Positions 56,335 to 64,000 of a stretch of 64,000 nucleotides of DNA are shown here, in pieces. Location: the NCBI GenBank assembly GCA_902625215.1, contig CACOAO010000012.1:1-64000 (forward strand). Reading direction: 5' to 3'. Both the position numbers and the translations under genes were made by a program. The notes under the pieces were generated by a model. It worked only from the letters and a program-made list of their open reading frames with translations. It ran no database searches and had not been told where the DNA came from. The DNA comes from an uncultured SAR116 cluster alpha proteobacterium (lineage in GTDB: Bacteria > Pseudomonadota > Alphaproteobacteria > Puniceispirillales > Marisalimonadaceae). How positions within the stretch are numbered: the first letter of the stretch is position 1; the number at the start of each line of letters is the position of its first letter.

Positions 56335-56589
56335 ATGACACAGCTAAATATTACTAGAGAAGCATTAAGAAGGCCAAATCAAAAAAGAAGAAAAACTTGT
56401 CCTTTTGCTGCACCTAATACTCCCGAAATAGACTATAAGGATTTAAAGGTACTTACAAAATACGTTTCTGAACGAGGCAAAATTATACCATCTAGAATTT
56501 CTGCTGTTTCAGCGAAAAGGCAAAGAGAGCTATCAAAAGCAATCAAAAGAGCAAGATTTTTAGCTTTAATGCCATATGTTGTTGGTTAG
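56335..56589 (+). CDS. rpsR: 30S ribosomal protein bS18
   Basis: An 84-residue basic protein that pairs with S6 on the 30S platform. The blocks [40 protein letters not shown] and [11 protein letters not shown] are diagnostic. The N-terminal segment RRKTCPFA carries its only cysteine. It lies between rpsF and rplI with short gaps and a GAGGGA ribosome site upstream. Confidence 0.97.
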   Translation: MTQLNITREALRRPNQKRRKTCPFAAPNTPEIDYKDLKVLTKYVSERGKIIPSRISAVSAKRQRELSKAIKRARFLALMPYVVG

Positions 56590-56603
56590 GGGAAGAGAAT
56601 TAG

Positions 56604-57260
56604 ATGAATGTTATATTATTAGAGCGTATTGATAAATTAGGTCAGATAGGTGACTTAGTATCCGTTAAATCAGGCTATGCTAGAAATTTTCTTTTACCGC
56701 AAGGTAAAGCAGTATTTGCTTCAAAAGAAAATATTAAAATTTTTGAAGACCAAAAATTACAATTGGAAGGCGAAAATATAAAAAGGAAAAAAGAAGCTGA
56801 AAATTTAGCTAAAGGGGTAAAATTTAAAGAGATAGTTATTATTAGGGCTGCAAGTGAATCAGGTCAATTATATGGTTCCGTATCATCTAAAGATATTGCT
56901 AATGAAATAACAGATTTAGGTTTAACCATAAATAAATCTCAGGTAGTTTTAAACAAAACTCTTAAAACATTATCATTTGAAGATGTATCGATTAAACTTC
57001 ATCCTGAAGTGTATTTTAAATTAAAATTAAATATTGCTAGATCTATAGAAGAATCAAAAGAGCAATCAAGATCAGGTAAGGCTATAATAACAACAGAAAT
57101 TACTGGTGGTGACATTAGATCGGAGAGAGCACAAAAAGATGCAAAACGTTTCGAAAGCAAAAATAATAAAAGAAACACTGATAAAGGTGTAGAAGTGGAT
57201 CCCAAGACAATCGTTAACGATGATTCAATTATTACCGTAAAAGAAGAAACAAAAGAGTAA
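56604..57260 (+). CDS. rplI: 50S ribosomal protein bL9
   Basis: A 218-residue protein. The N-terminal rRNA-binding domain MNVILLERIDKLGQIGDLV and SGYARNFLLPQGKAVFA is standard, followed by the long helix and the C-domain. A charged C-terminal tail from about residue 155 (RSERAQKDAKRFESKNNK) extends well past the roughly 150-residue E. coli form; such tails occur in other alphaproteobacteria. A run of purines (GGGGAAGAGAA) precedes the ATG. Confidence 0.96.
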   Translation: MNVILLERIDKLGQIGDLVSVKSGYARNFLLPQGKAVFASKENIKIFEDQKLQLEGENIKRKKEAENLAKGVKFKEIVIIRAASESGQLYGSVSSKDIANEITDLGLTINKSQVVLNKTLKTLSFEDVSIKLHPEVYFKLKLNIARSIEESKEQSRSGKAIITTEITGGDIRSERAQKDAKRFESKNNKRNTDKGVEVDPKTIVNDDSIITVKEETKE

Positions 57261-57347
57261 AGTTAAAAAATACAACGAAAAAAATAATTCATTACGATCT
57301 TATTTTTTTTATTATAAAATAAATTCCTTTCTATACAGGATAATGTT

Positions 57348-58841
57348 ATGGATGATAATCTAGTTGATGATTATATTAATTCTAACGAAATAAATAAAAA
57401 CCAAAATATGATGCCTCAAAACTTAGAGGCTGAGCAAAGTCTTTTAGGTTCAATACTATTTGATAATAAAATTTTAGAAGAACTCCCTACAAACTTTAGT
57501 TCAAATTATTTTTTTGATCCGTTACATTCTAGTATTTATGACGCATGTATCTCTTTAATAGACAGTGGTCGCTTAGCTGATCCTTTAACTTTAAAAAATT
57601 ATCTGAATGACAATAAACATAATTTAGATATAGATATTGAAGAATATCTTATTGATCTGAGAGATGGTGTTTTATCATTGAAAAAGGCTAGATTTTATGC
57701 TGAAGAAATAAGAAATTGTTACATTCGAAGGTCATTGATTATAATTGCAGACGAATTGATTTTTAAAGCTAAACACCCAAATGTTGAAACTAGTCCTGAT
57801 AAAGAAATATCAAATACAGAAGAAAAATTATATAATCTAGCAGAAAAGGATCAGATCAACTCTGGACCATCTGATTTTAAAACAGTCCTTGCTAGTACTA
57901 CTAAACAAATAAATTCTGCTTATAATAGAAAGGGAAAATTGTCTGGCATTGATACTGGATTTTCTGGTATTAATCGTCATTTGGGGGGATTGAACAAGTC
58001 TGACCTAATTGTCTTAGCTGGTAGACCAGCAATGGGAAAGACAGCTTTAGCAACTAATATTGGCTTCAATGCAGCTAAGAACAGCAAATTAGAAAAAAAT
58101 GAAGCTATTTTAATATTTTCTTTAGAAATGTCAGCTGAACAGTTAGCTCAAAGAATATTAGCAGAACAATCTACGATAGACTCGCACAGATTAAGAAATG
58201 GTGACATCGATGATGAAGAATTTTCAAAACTAGTGGTTACACAAAATAATATCCATAGTTTGCCTTTTTTTATTGATGACACTCCAGCAATATCAGTGGG
58301 TCAAATTGCATCAAGAGCAAGAAGATTAAAAAGAACAAATGGTTTAGGTCTAATTATAATTGATTATATTCAATTAATTCAGGGCTCAAAAGCGAGCGAA
58401 AGTCAAGGTAGAGTTCAAGAAATATCTAACATTACGAGGGGATTAAAATCATTAGCAAAAGAGTTAAATCTTCCTATCTTAGCTTTATCTCAGTTAAGTA
58501 GAGCAGTTGAACAAAGAGAAGATAAAAGACCAATACTAGCTGATTTACGAGAATCTGGATCTATTGAACAAGATGCAGATGTAGTTATGTTTGTATATAG
58601 AGAAGAGTATTATCTTGATAAGAGTGAACCAACGCAGAGAGAAAACGAAAGTCAAGAAAATTTTAATGAGCGATTTGCAAAATGGCAAGACAGACGAAGC
58701 GCCGCAGAAGGTAAAGCAGAAATTATAGTTTCTAAACAGCGTCATGGACCAACAGGTGTTATTCAAGTTCAATTTGAAGCTAAATTAACAAGGTTTATGG
58801 ATTTGGTAAAAAATGAAAGATTACCAGACCAAATTAATTAG
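57348..58841 (+). CDS. dnaB: Replicative DNA helicase DnaB
   Basis: A 497-residue hexameric helicase at the replication fork. The N-terminal domain opens with PQNLEAEQSLLGSILFD. The RecA-like motor has Walker A AGRPAMGKTALA, Walker B GLIIIDYIQLI and the SQLSRAVEQREDKRP arginine-finger region. No intein interrupts it. The 87-base gap after rplI contains TATAAA-like elements that could form its own promoter. Confidence 0.97.
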   Translation: MDDNLVDDYINSNEINKNQNMMPQNLEAEQSLLGSILFDNKILEELPTNFSSNYFFDPLHSSIYDACISLIDSGRLADPLTLKNYLNDNKHNLDIDIEEYLIDLRDGVLSLKKARFYAEEIRNCYIRRSLIIIADELIFKAKHPNVETSPDKEISNTEEKLYNLAEKDQINSGPSDFKTVLASTTKQINSAYNRKGKLSGIDTGFSGINRHLGGLNKSDLIVLAGRPAMGKTALATNIGFNAAKNSKLEKNEAILIFSLEMSAEQLAQRILAEQSTIDSHRLRNGDIDDEEFSKLVVTQNNIHSLPFFIDDTPAISVGQIASRARRLKRTNGLGLIIIDYIQLIQGSKASESQGRVQEISNITRGLKSLAKELNLPILALSQLSRAVEQREDKRPILADLRESGSIEQDADVVMFVYREEYYLDKSEPTQRENESQENFNERFAKWQDRRSAAEGKAEIIVSKQRHGPTGVIQVQFEAKLTRFMDLVKNERLPDQIN

Positions 58842-58872
58842 TAAAATTATTTAGTTTATAAAATATTTATTT

Positions 58873-59955
58873 ATGAAATCAATCCTAAAAATTTCTCTTG
58901 ATGATATTAAATTTAATTATAAATTATTAAATAGAGCTTCTAAAGGAAAAGCAGCGGCTGTAATTAAGGCTAATGCTTACGGTATGGGCGTTATTAATGT
59001 AGCAGAAGCATTATTAGATACAGGTTGCTATTATTTTTATGTTGCAAATATTTATGAAGGAATAGAATTAAGAAAAAGATTTAATTCTAAAAAAATATCA
59101 ATTGCTATTTTTGAAGGTTATCTAGAAGGTAATCAAAAAATTTATACTGAATATAATTTAATACCCATATTAAATAACCTTGAACAAGTATTTAGATTGA
59201 AAAAATACACAATAGAAGGACAAGGGACTAAAGCAATACTAAATATTGACACTGGAATGAATAGATTAGGCCTAATTAAAAATGAAAGTGATATATTAGT
59301 TAATAGTAGAGAAATTATGAACGGTATTGAGATTGATTACATAATGTCTCATCTAGCGTATGCAGAACAAAATGAAGATGAAAATAATTTAAAACAATTA
59401 AATAAGATAATAGATTTTTCTAAATATTTTCCTAATATTAAAATAAGCCTCGCAAACAGTAGTGGCATAAAACTTGGACCAAAATTTTGTCTTGATCAAA
59501 CTAGACCTGGTATAGGATTGTATGGAATAGATAATTTTGGTAAAAGTTTTTATTTATACTCAAAAAAACTAAAGTTTCCTCTAAAATTATTGGCCCCTAT
59601 AATCCAAATTAAAAATGCTAAAGCTGGGGAGTCAATATCATATGGTGGAGTTGACACATTAAAAAGAAATTCTAAATTAGCTACTATTGGAATTGGTTAT
59701 GCTGATGGTTGGCTAAGATTATTAAAACCAAATTGTACATTTTTAGTTGAAAAAGAACATTGTAAAATTCTTGGTAATATAACAATGGATAGTTTTGTAT
59801 TAGATATTACGGATATTAAAGAAAAAAAATTTAAAGAGGGTGATTATATTTGTTTATTAGATAATTCTAATATTGAAAATATACTTAGAAACAATAGTAT
59901 TATTAGCTATGAACTTTTAACTCTATTGGGTGACCGTTTGTTAAGAAATTATTAA
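58873..59955 (+). CDS. alr: Alanine racemase
   Basis: A 360-residue PLP enzyme making D-alanine for peptidoglycan. The PLP lysine is K32 in AVIKANAYGMG, and the opposite catalytic tyrosine is Y257 in ISYGGVDTL. The blocks NIDTGMNRLGL, RPGIGLYGI and GNITMDSFVLDITD are present. It is 31 bases after dnaB and 9 bases before mlaE. Confidence 0.95.
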   Translation: MKSILKISLDDIKFNYKLLNRASKGKAAAVIKANAYGMGVINVAEALLDTGCYYFYVANIYEGIELRKRFNSKKISIAIFEGYLEGNQKIYTEYNLIPILNNLEQVFRLKKYTIEGQGTKAILNIDTGMNRLGLIKNESDILVNSREIMNGIEIDYIMSHLAYAEQNEDENNLKQLNKIIDFSKYFPNIKISLANSSGIKLGPKFCLDQTRPGIGLYGIDNFGKSFYLYSKKLKFPLKLLAPIIQIKNAKAGESISYGGVDTLKRNSKLATIGIGYADGWLRLLKPNCTFLVEKEHCKILGNITMDSFVLDITDIKEKKFKEGDYICLLDNSNIENILRNNSIISYELLTLLGDRLLRNY

Positions 59956-59964
59956 TTATTATCA

Positions 59965-60771
59965 ATGAATAAAAAGGTATTGGATTTGCTAGATTTTTTT
60001 TTAAATTTTCTAGGTACAACAGGAAAAAAATTTATTACTTTTGTTTCAAATATTGGACATTTCTTTATTTTTTTTGCTAATACAATATATTGGATCATTA
60101 GACCACCCTGGTACTTCAAAAGAATCTTACAACAAATCATAGATATTGGTTATTTTTCATTGCCTGTAGTTGGTCTTACAACTTTTTTTTCAGGTATGGT
60201 ATTAGCTCTCCAAACTTATAACGGTTTTAACGAAATTAATTCAGAAACTACTGTTGCAAGAATTGTATTAACTTCAATTATTCGAGAATTAGGTCCAGTT
60301 TTAACAGGGTTGATGGTAGCAGGACGCATTGGAGCTAAAATGGCTGCAGAAATAGCTACTATGAAGGTTACGGAACAAATAGACGCGTTAGAGACATTAG
60401 GGACTAGACCTATGCAATATTTGATAGCGCCTAAAATAATCGCTGCATTAATATGTATTCCTCTTTTGGTTCTAATTGGCAATACTATTGGTATTTTAGG
60501 AGGCTATGTAATAGCCATTTATAAATTAAATTTCAATCCTAGCATGTACATATATGCTACAATGGAATATTTACAATTAATTGATATTATTCAAGGTACT
60601 GTTAAGGCAGCCGTATTTGGTATAATAATCTCAATGGTGAGTTGTTATTTTGGTTTTAATGCAACCAAAGGAGCTGAGGGTGTTGGTTTTGCAACAACTT
60701 CTTCAGTAGTAATCTCATCAGTAATGATTTTAACAAGCACTTATGTAATTACAGCTTTATTCTTCGGTTAA
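59965..60771 (+). CDS. mlaE: MlaE-type ABC permease
   Basis: A 268-residue inner-membrane permease of the Mla phospholipid transport system, which moves lipids between the outer and inner membranes. The conserved blocks MVLALQTYNGF, GLMVAGRIGAKMAAEIATM and VTEQIDALETLGTRPMQYL are intact. Its ATPase follows after 2 bases. The MCE-domain partner (mlaD) is not in this window. Confidence 0.93.
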   Translation: MNKKVLDLLDFFLNFLGTTGKKFITFVSNIGHFFIFFANTIYWIIRPPWYFKRILQQIIDIGYFSLPVVGLTTFFSGMVLALQTYNGFNEINSETTVARIVLTSIIRELGPVLTGLMVAGRIGAKMAAEIATMKVTEQIDALETLGTRPMQYLIAPKIIAALICIPLLVLIGNTIGILGGYVIAIYKLNFNPSMYIYATMEYLQLIDIIQGTVKAAVFGIIISMVSCYFGFNATKGAEGVGFATTSSVVISSVMILTSTYVITALFFG

Positions 60772-60773
60772 AA

Positions 60774-61550
60774 ATGGAAAAAAAATTAGAAAAAAAAATA
60801 ATCATTAAAGTAAGTGAAGTTTCTAAAAGTTTTAACAATAATGTTGTCCTAAAAGATATAAATTTCCAATTGCTTGAGGGAGAGTCTTTAGCAATTATTG
60901 GTGAATCTGGTTCTGGAAAATCTGTGCTTCTAAAAAATATAATTGGGTTATTATTACCAGATAAAGGATCAATTCAAATTAATGATAATGAAATGGTTCA
61001 CTTAAATAAAAAATTAAAAGAAAAAATATTATTAGATCTTGGGATTACATTTCAACATGGTGCTTTGTTTGATTCTCTTAAAGTCTGGGAAAATATAATT
61101 TTCAAAATTGCAAACAAAGAAAAAATTAATACTAAACAAGGTAAACAAATAGCACTTTCCATAATAGAAGATTTAGGATTACAACCTAATATATTAGATC
61201 TTTACCCTTCTGAAATTTCAGGAGGAATGCAAAAACGTGTTGCAATAGCAAGGGCAATATGTGGAAACCCCAAAATTTTATTGTTTGATGAACCAACTTC
61301 TGGTTTAGATCCAGTAACAGGAAGTTTAATAGATAAATTAATTAAAAAAGCTGTAAGTAGAATTGGTGGAAGCGCTATTACTATTACACATGACATGGCT
61401 TCTGTTTGTAGAATAGCAGATAAAGTCATATTAATTGATAAACAAACTATTTCGTGGTCAGGAACACCAAAACAAATGTTTGATTCGGAAAATGAAAAAA
61501 TTCAAAAATTTATAAAAACAATTAATTCTGATTTTTTTTTAAATGATTAA
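60774..61550 (+). CDS. mlaF: MlaF-type ABC ATPase
   Basis: A 258-residue ATPase powering MlaE. It has Walker A GESGSGKSV, Q-loop ITFQHGALFDSL, signature SGGMQKRVAIARAI, Walker B ILLFDEPTSGLDP and the H-loop ITHDM. The FQxGALFDSLxVWEN segment is typical of Mla-family ATPases. It overlaps radA by 8 bases. Confidence 0.94.
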   Translation: MEKKLEKKIIIKVSEVSKSFNNNVVLKDINFQLLEGESLAIIGESGSGKSVLLKNIIGLLLPDKGSIQINDNEMVHLNKKLKEKILLDLGITFQHGALFDSLKVWENIIFKIANKEKINTKQGKQIALSIIEDLGLQPNILDLYPSEISGGMQKRVAIARAICGNPKILLFDEPTSGLDPVTGSLIDKLIKKAVSRIGGSAITITHDMASVCRIADKVILIDKQTISWSGTPKQMFDSENEKIQKFIKTINSDFFLND

Positions 61551-62910
61551 ATCTAAAAAACAATTTACTTGTCAATCTTGTGGAAGTATTTACTCAAGAT
61601 GGATTGGTAAATGTGAACAATGTAATCAATGGAATACTTTAGTAGAAGATCACAACTTAAGGCCATCTGGTATACTATCTAAGTCAACAGGTAAGAAAAT
61701 CTACTTTGAAAAATTGAATGATGTACGTTACGAATACTCAAGAGTTAAAACTAATCTGAATGAGCTAGATAGAGTTATCGGAGGTGGATTTGTGCCTGGC
61801 TCAGTCACACTGATTGGTGGAGATCCTGGTATTGGAAAATCCACATTATTATTACAACTTGTTGGAAATCTTTCTTATCACAAAGAGAAATGTATTTATG
61901 TTTCAGGTGAAGAAAGTTTGTCACAAATTAAAATGAGAGCTGAAAGATTAGGTGTTGAGAATAATGAAATAGAATTTGCATCAGTCACTAATGCTTCAGA
62001 TATTGCCATCACAATAAATTCCGAAAAAAAGAGATGTGTATTAGTAATTGATTCTATACAAACTATGTATTTACCCCAATTAGATAGTGCACCTGGAACA
62101 GTATCACAAGTAAAAGCTAGTGCGCACGAACTAATATTAGCTGCAAAAAGTACAAACACGATTCTAATTTTAATTGGTCATCTAACAAAAGATGGGGCAA
62201 TAGCAGGCCCAAAAGTTTTAGAACATATGGTTGATACTGTTTTATACTTTGAAGGCGACAATAATTTCCAATATAGGATTTTAAGAAGTTTTAAAAATAG
62301 ATTTGGTGCTAATAATGAAATTGGAGTTTTTGAAATGAATCATAACGGTTTAAAAGAAATTTTAAATCCCTCCGAAATCTTTTTATCTGACAGACAAAAA
62401 AATATTTCAGGTACCGCAATTTTTGCTGGATTAGAAGGAACCAGACCTATCCTAGTCGAAATTCAAGCATTGGTGACCCCATCTACATTTGCAACTCCCA
62501 GAAGAGTAATAGTAGGTTGGGACATTTCAAGGCTCTCAATGTTATGCGCAGTGTTAGAGGCAAGGTGTAAAATACATCTTTCCAACATGGACATATTTTT
62601 GAATATTGCAGGAGGTATAAGACTATTTGAACCAGCAGCAGATTTGGCAGTAGCTGCAGCAATAATTTCTTCTGTTAAAAATATTCCATTATCTTTTACT
62701 AGTGTATTTTTTGGAGAAATTGGACTTTCTGGAGAAATTAGAAAGGTTAATCAGCCTGAATTAAGAATTAAAGAAGCATCTAAATTAGGATTTAATAAAA
62801 TTAATCTCCCTACTAAACAAAAGGTTATAATTAATAAAAATATGAGTTATAACAATTTAAGCTTACTAAGTGATCTAATAGATTTAATAGATAAAGACAA
62901 TAAAGACTGA
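61543..62910 (+). CDS. radA: DNA repair protein RadA
   Basis: A 455-residue RecA-like branch-migration helicase. The N-terminal zinc finger CQSCGSIYSRWIGKCEQC (9-26), Walker A GGDPGIGKST, the RadA-specific KNRFG motif and a C-terminal Lon-protease-like domain (FLNIAGGIRLFEPAADLAV) are present. The ATG overlaps mlaF by 8 bases, and the final base is shared with the cvpA start. Confidence 0.96.
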   Translation: MIKSKKQFTCQSCGSIYSRWIGKCEQCNQWNTLVEDHNLRPSGILSKSTGKKIYFEKLNDVRYEYSRVKTNLNELDRVIGGGFVPGSVTLIGGDPGIGKSTLLLQLVGNLSYHKEKCIYVSGEESLSQIKMRAERLGVENNEIEFASVTNASDIAITINSEKKRCVLVIDSIQTMYLPQLDSAPGTVSQVKASAHELILAAKSTNTILILIGHLTKDGAIAGPKVLEHMVDTVLYFEGDNNFQYRILRSFKNRFGANNEIGVFEMNHNGLKEILNPSEIFLSDRQKNISGTAIFAGLEGTRPILVEIQALVTPSTFATPRRVIVGWDISRLSMLCAVLEARCKIHLSNMDIFLNIAGGIRLFEPAADLAVAAAIISSVKNIPLSFTSVFFGEIGLSGEIRKVNQPELRIKEASKLGFNKINLPTKQKVIINKNMSYNNLSLLSDLIDLIDKDNKD

Positions 62911-63446
62911 TGGAATTTTTTGGCAATTTATATTTTAATATTATTGATATTGTAGTTTTTGCGGTGGTTCTTACATCATGCATTATAGCTACTTTAAGAG
63001 GTTTTATTAAAGAGTTATTTAGTATTATTTCCTGGATTTTATCTCTGATTGTAGCTTTTAATTTCTTTGAAAAATTTAAAATAAGATTGTTAGATCACAT
63101 ATCGCAGGAAATAATTACAGACATTCTTGCATTTGGTTTTCCATTTTTTGCGACTTTAATTATTTCTAGTATTATCTCAAGTTGGTTATCCCCTAAATTT
63201 AATGTTAATGGAGTAATAGTTTTTGACAAAATTTGTGGGTTTTTTTTTGGTGCTTTTAGAGGTTTTTTAATAATCATATTATTTCATTTAGGATTTTTAT
63301 ACTTAATAGGAAAAGATAAAAAAATACCTGACACACTACTTGAGGCATATTCTTATGAGTATATAAATTTTTCCGCTGAATTGTTGATAAAAATTTTTAA
63401 TAAACCAGAATTAAAATTTGATAATGATGAGGTAAAAGAGTCCTAA
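62910..63446 (+). CDS. cvpA: CvpA family membrane protein
   Basis: A 178-residue inner-membrane protein with four predicted helices. The N-terminal IIDIVVFAVVLTSCIIATLR and FIKELFSIISWILSLIVAF are characteristic of CvpA, named for colicin V production, whose molecular role is poorly known. It lies directly before purF, the association for which the family is known. The start shares one base with the radA stop. Confidence 0.92.
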   Translation: MEFFGNLYFNIIDIVVFAVVLTSCIIATLRGFIKELFSIISWILSLIVAFNFFEKFKIRLLDHISQEIITDILAFGFPFFATLIISSIISSWLSPKFNVNGVIVFDKICGFFFGAFRGFLIIILFHLGFLYLIGKDKKIPDTLLEAYSYEYINFSAELLIKIFNKPELKFDNDEVKES

Positions 63447-63471
63447 AATAATAAAATTATTGGAAAGTGTA

Positions 63472-64000
63472 ATGTATTGTAAAGCTACTGATAAGTTTAG
63501 AGAAGAATGTGGGGTATTTGGAATATTTGGTACAGAAGAAGCTTCTGTGCTAACTACTCTAGGACTGCATTCTCTTCAACATAGAGGTCAAGAAGGTGCA
63601 GGGATTGTTAGCTTTGACGGAAAATCTTTTCATTCAGTTCGTAAACAAGGTTTAGTGGGAGATAATTTCAACAATAAAAATATTCTATCTCAGCTTCCTG
63701 GTAAAACAGCAATTGGTCATGTAAGATATTCCACAACTGGAGAGTCTAAGCCTGAAAATCTACAACCACTATTTGCAAATTTAGCTATTGGTGGCTTTGC
63801 ATGCGCACATAATGGAAATTTGACTAATACTTATTCTATAAAAAAAAAATTAGTTGAAAGTGGATCAATTTTTCAAACTTCGTCTGATACTGAAATAATT
63901 CTTCAGTTAGTTGCTCGATCAAAAAAGAAAAAAATAATTGATAAGCTAATTGATACACTCATTCAAATAAAAGGAGCTTATTCACTCGTAATCTTAACAA
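63472..64000 (+). CDS. purF: Amidophosphoribosyltransferase (3' end outside window)
   Basis: The first 176 residues of PurF, the committed step of purine synthesis. They form the N-terminal glutaminase domain: likely nucleophile C13 in REECGVFGIF (released by removal of the propeptide), HSLQHRGQEGAGI, the GHVRYSTTGES loop and CAHNGNLTN, with SSDTEIILQL near the cut. GGAAAG lies a few bases before the ATG. The frame is open to the window edge. It follows cvpA by 25 bases. Confidence 0.96.
   Translation, partial: MYCKATDKFREECGVFGIFGTEEASVLTTLGLHSLQHRGQEGAGIVSFDGKSFHSVRKQGLVGDNFNNKNILSQLPGKTAIGHVRYSTTGESKPENLQPLFANLAIGGFACAHNGNLTNTYSIKKKLVESGSIFQTSSDTEIILQLVARSKKKKIIDKLIDTLIQIKGAYSLVILT

Noticed and set aside
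1-64000. tRNA, rRNA, insertion sequence or prophage content
   Set aside because: Gaps between genes were read on both strands; none is long or GC-rich enough for a tRNA or rRNA, and no transposase, integrase or phage gene was recognised.

Overview
The window reads as a chromosomal segment of a low-GC (about 30% by eye), free-living, probably marine alphaproteobacterium with a compact genome. The evidence is the alphaproteobacterial gene strings (gatCAB / ruvX / pyrB-pyrC-plsY / topA-rnr-rpmG; DUF2066-perM-hdaA beside purM; pepA / lptFG-surA-pdxA-rsmA; fabD-fabG-acpP-fabF-mltG-gmk; rpsF-rpsR-rplI-dnaB-alr-mlaE-mlaF-radA-cvpA-purF), an EipB-family protein and an aa3-oxidase subunit IV peptide. 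Intergenic gaps are very short and genes often overlap by 1-4 bases. No rRNA, tRNA, insertion sequence, prophage or CRISPR array was seen. The genus cannot be told from the sequence.

Region 1 (1-1373) is the tail of an RraA-like gene and a phytanoyl-CoA-dioxygenase-like gene. Region 2 (1376-13355, all minus strand) is the most unusual part. Its upstream end has a cyclase-alpha/beta-hydrolase fusion, an acyl-CoA dehydrogenase and an ADP-forming acyl-CoA synthetase. A tight five-gene signalling cassette follows: a metallo-beta-lactamase-fold hydrolase, a lone cyclic-nucleotide-binding domain, a soluble 1559-residue hybrid histidine kinase with eight tandem PAS-like units, a DivK-like receiver and a receiver-cyclase. 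The cassette holds parts for sensing, phosphorelay, nucleotide synthesis, nucleotide binding and perhaps hydrolysis. The terminal cyclase keeps its metal and purine residues but lacks the usual catalytic arginine.

Region 3 (13480-17245) is a TPP-riboswitch-led set on the plus strand: thiM, thiE, a short-chain dehydrogenase and an MFS transporter. Region 4 (17312-25183) is accessory metabolism: a tripartite tricarboxylate transporter (tctC-tctB-tctA, with a long hairpin between tctC and tctB), a gamma-glutamyltransferase-family enzyme, an L-aspartate dehydrogenase-like enzyme, a ketopantoate-reductase-like enzyme and an aldo/keto reductase.

Region 5 (25291-64000) is core housekeeping: tRNA-dependent amidation, pyrimidine and purine synthesis, phospholipid and fatty-acid synthesis, topoisomerase I, RNases R and D, replication control, LPS export, envelope proteins, ribosomal proteins, the replicative helicase, alanine racemase, Mla lipid transport, RadA and the start of purF. 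Several genes I expect in these strings from memory are missing (dprA between plsY and topA, lptD between lptG and surA, ppk/ppx near hdaA and rnd), which fits genome reduction or relocation. Starts were moved from upstream TTG codons to internal ATG codons where ribosome-binding signals or family alignment favoured this. All functions are read from motifs by eye and were not checked against a database.
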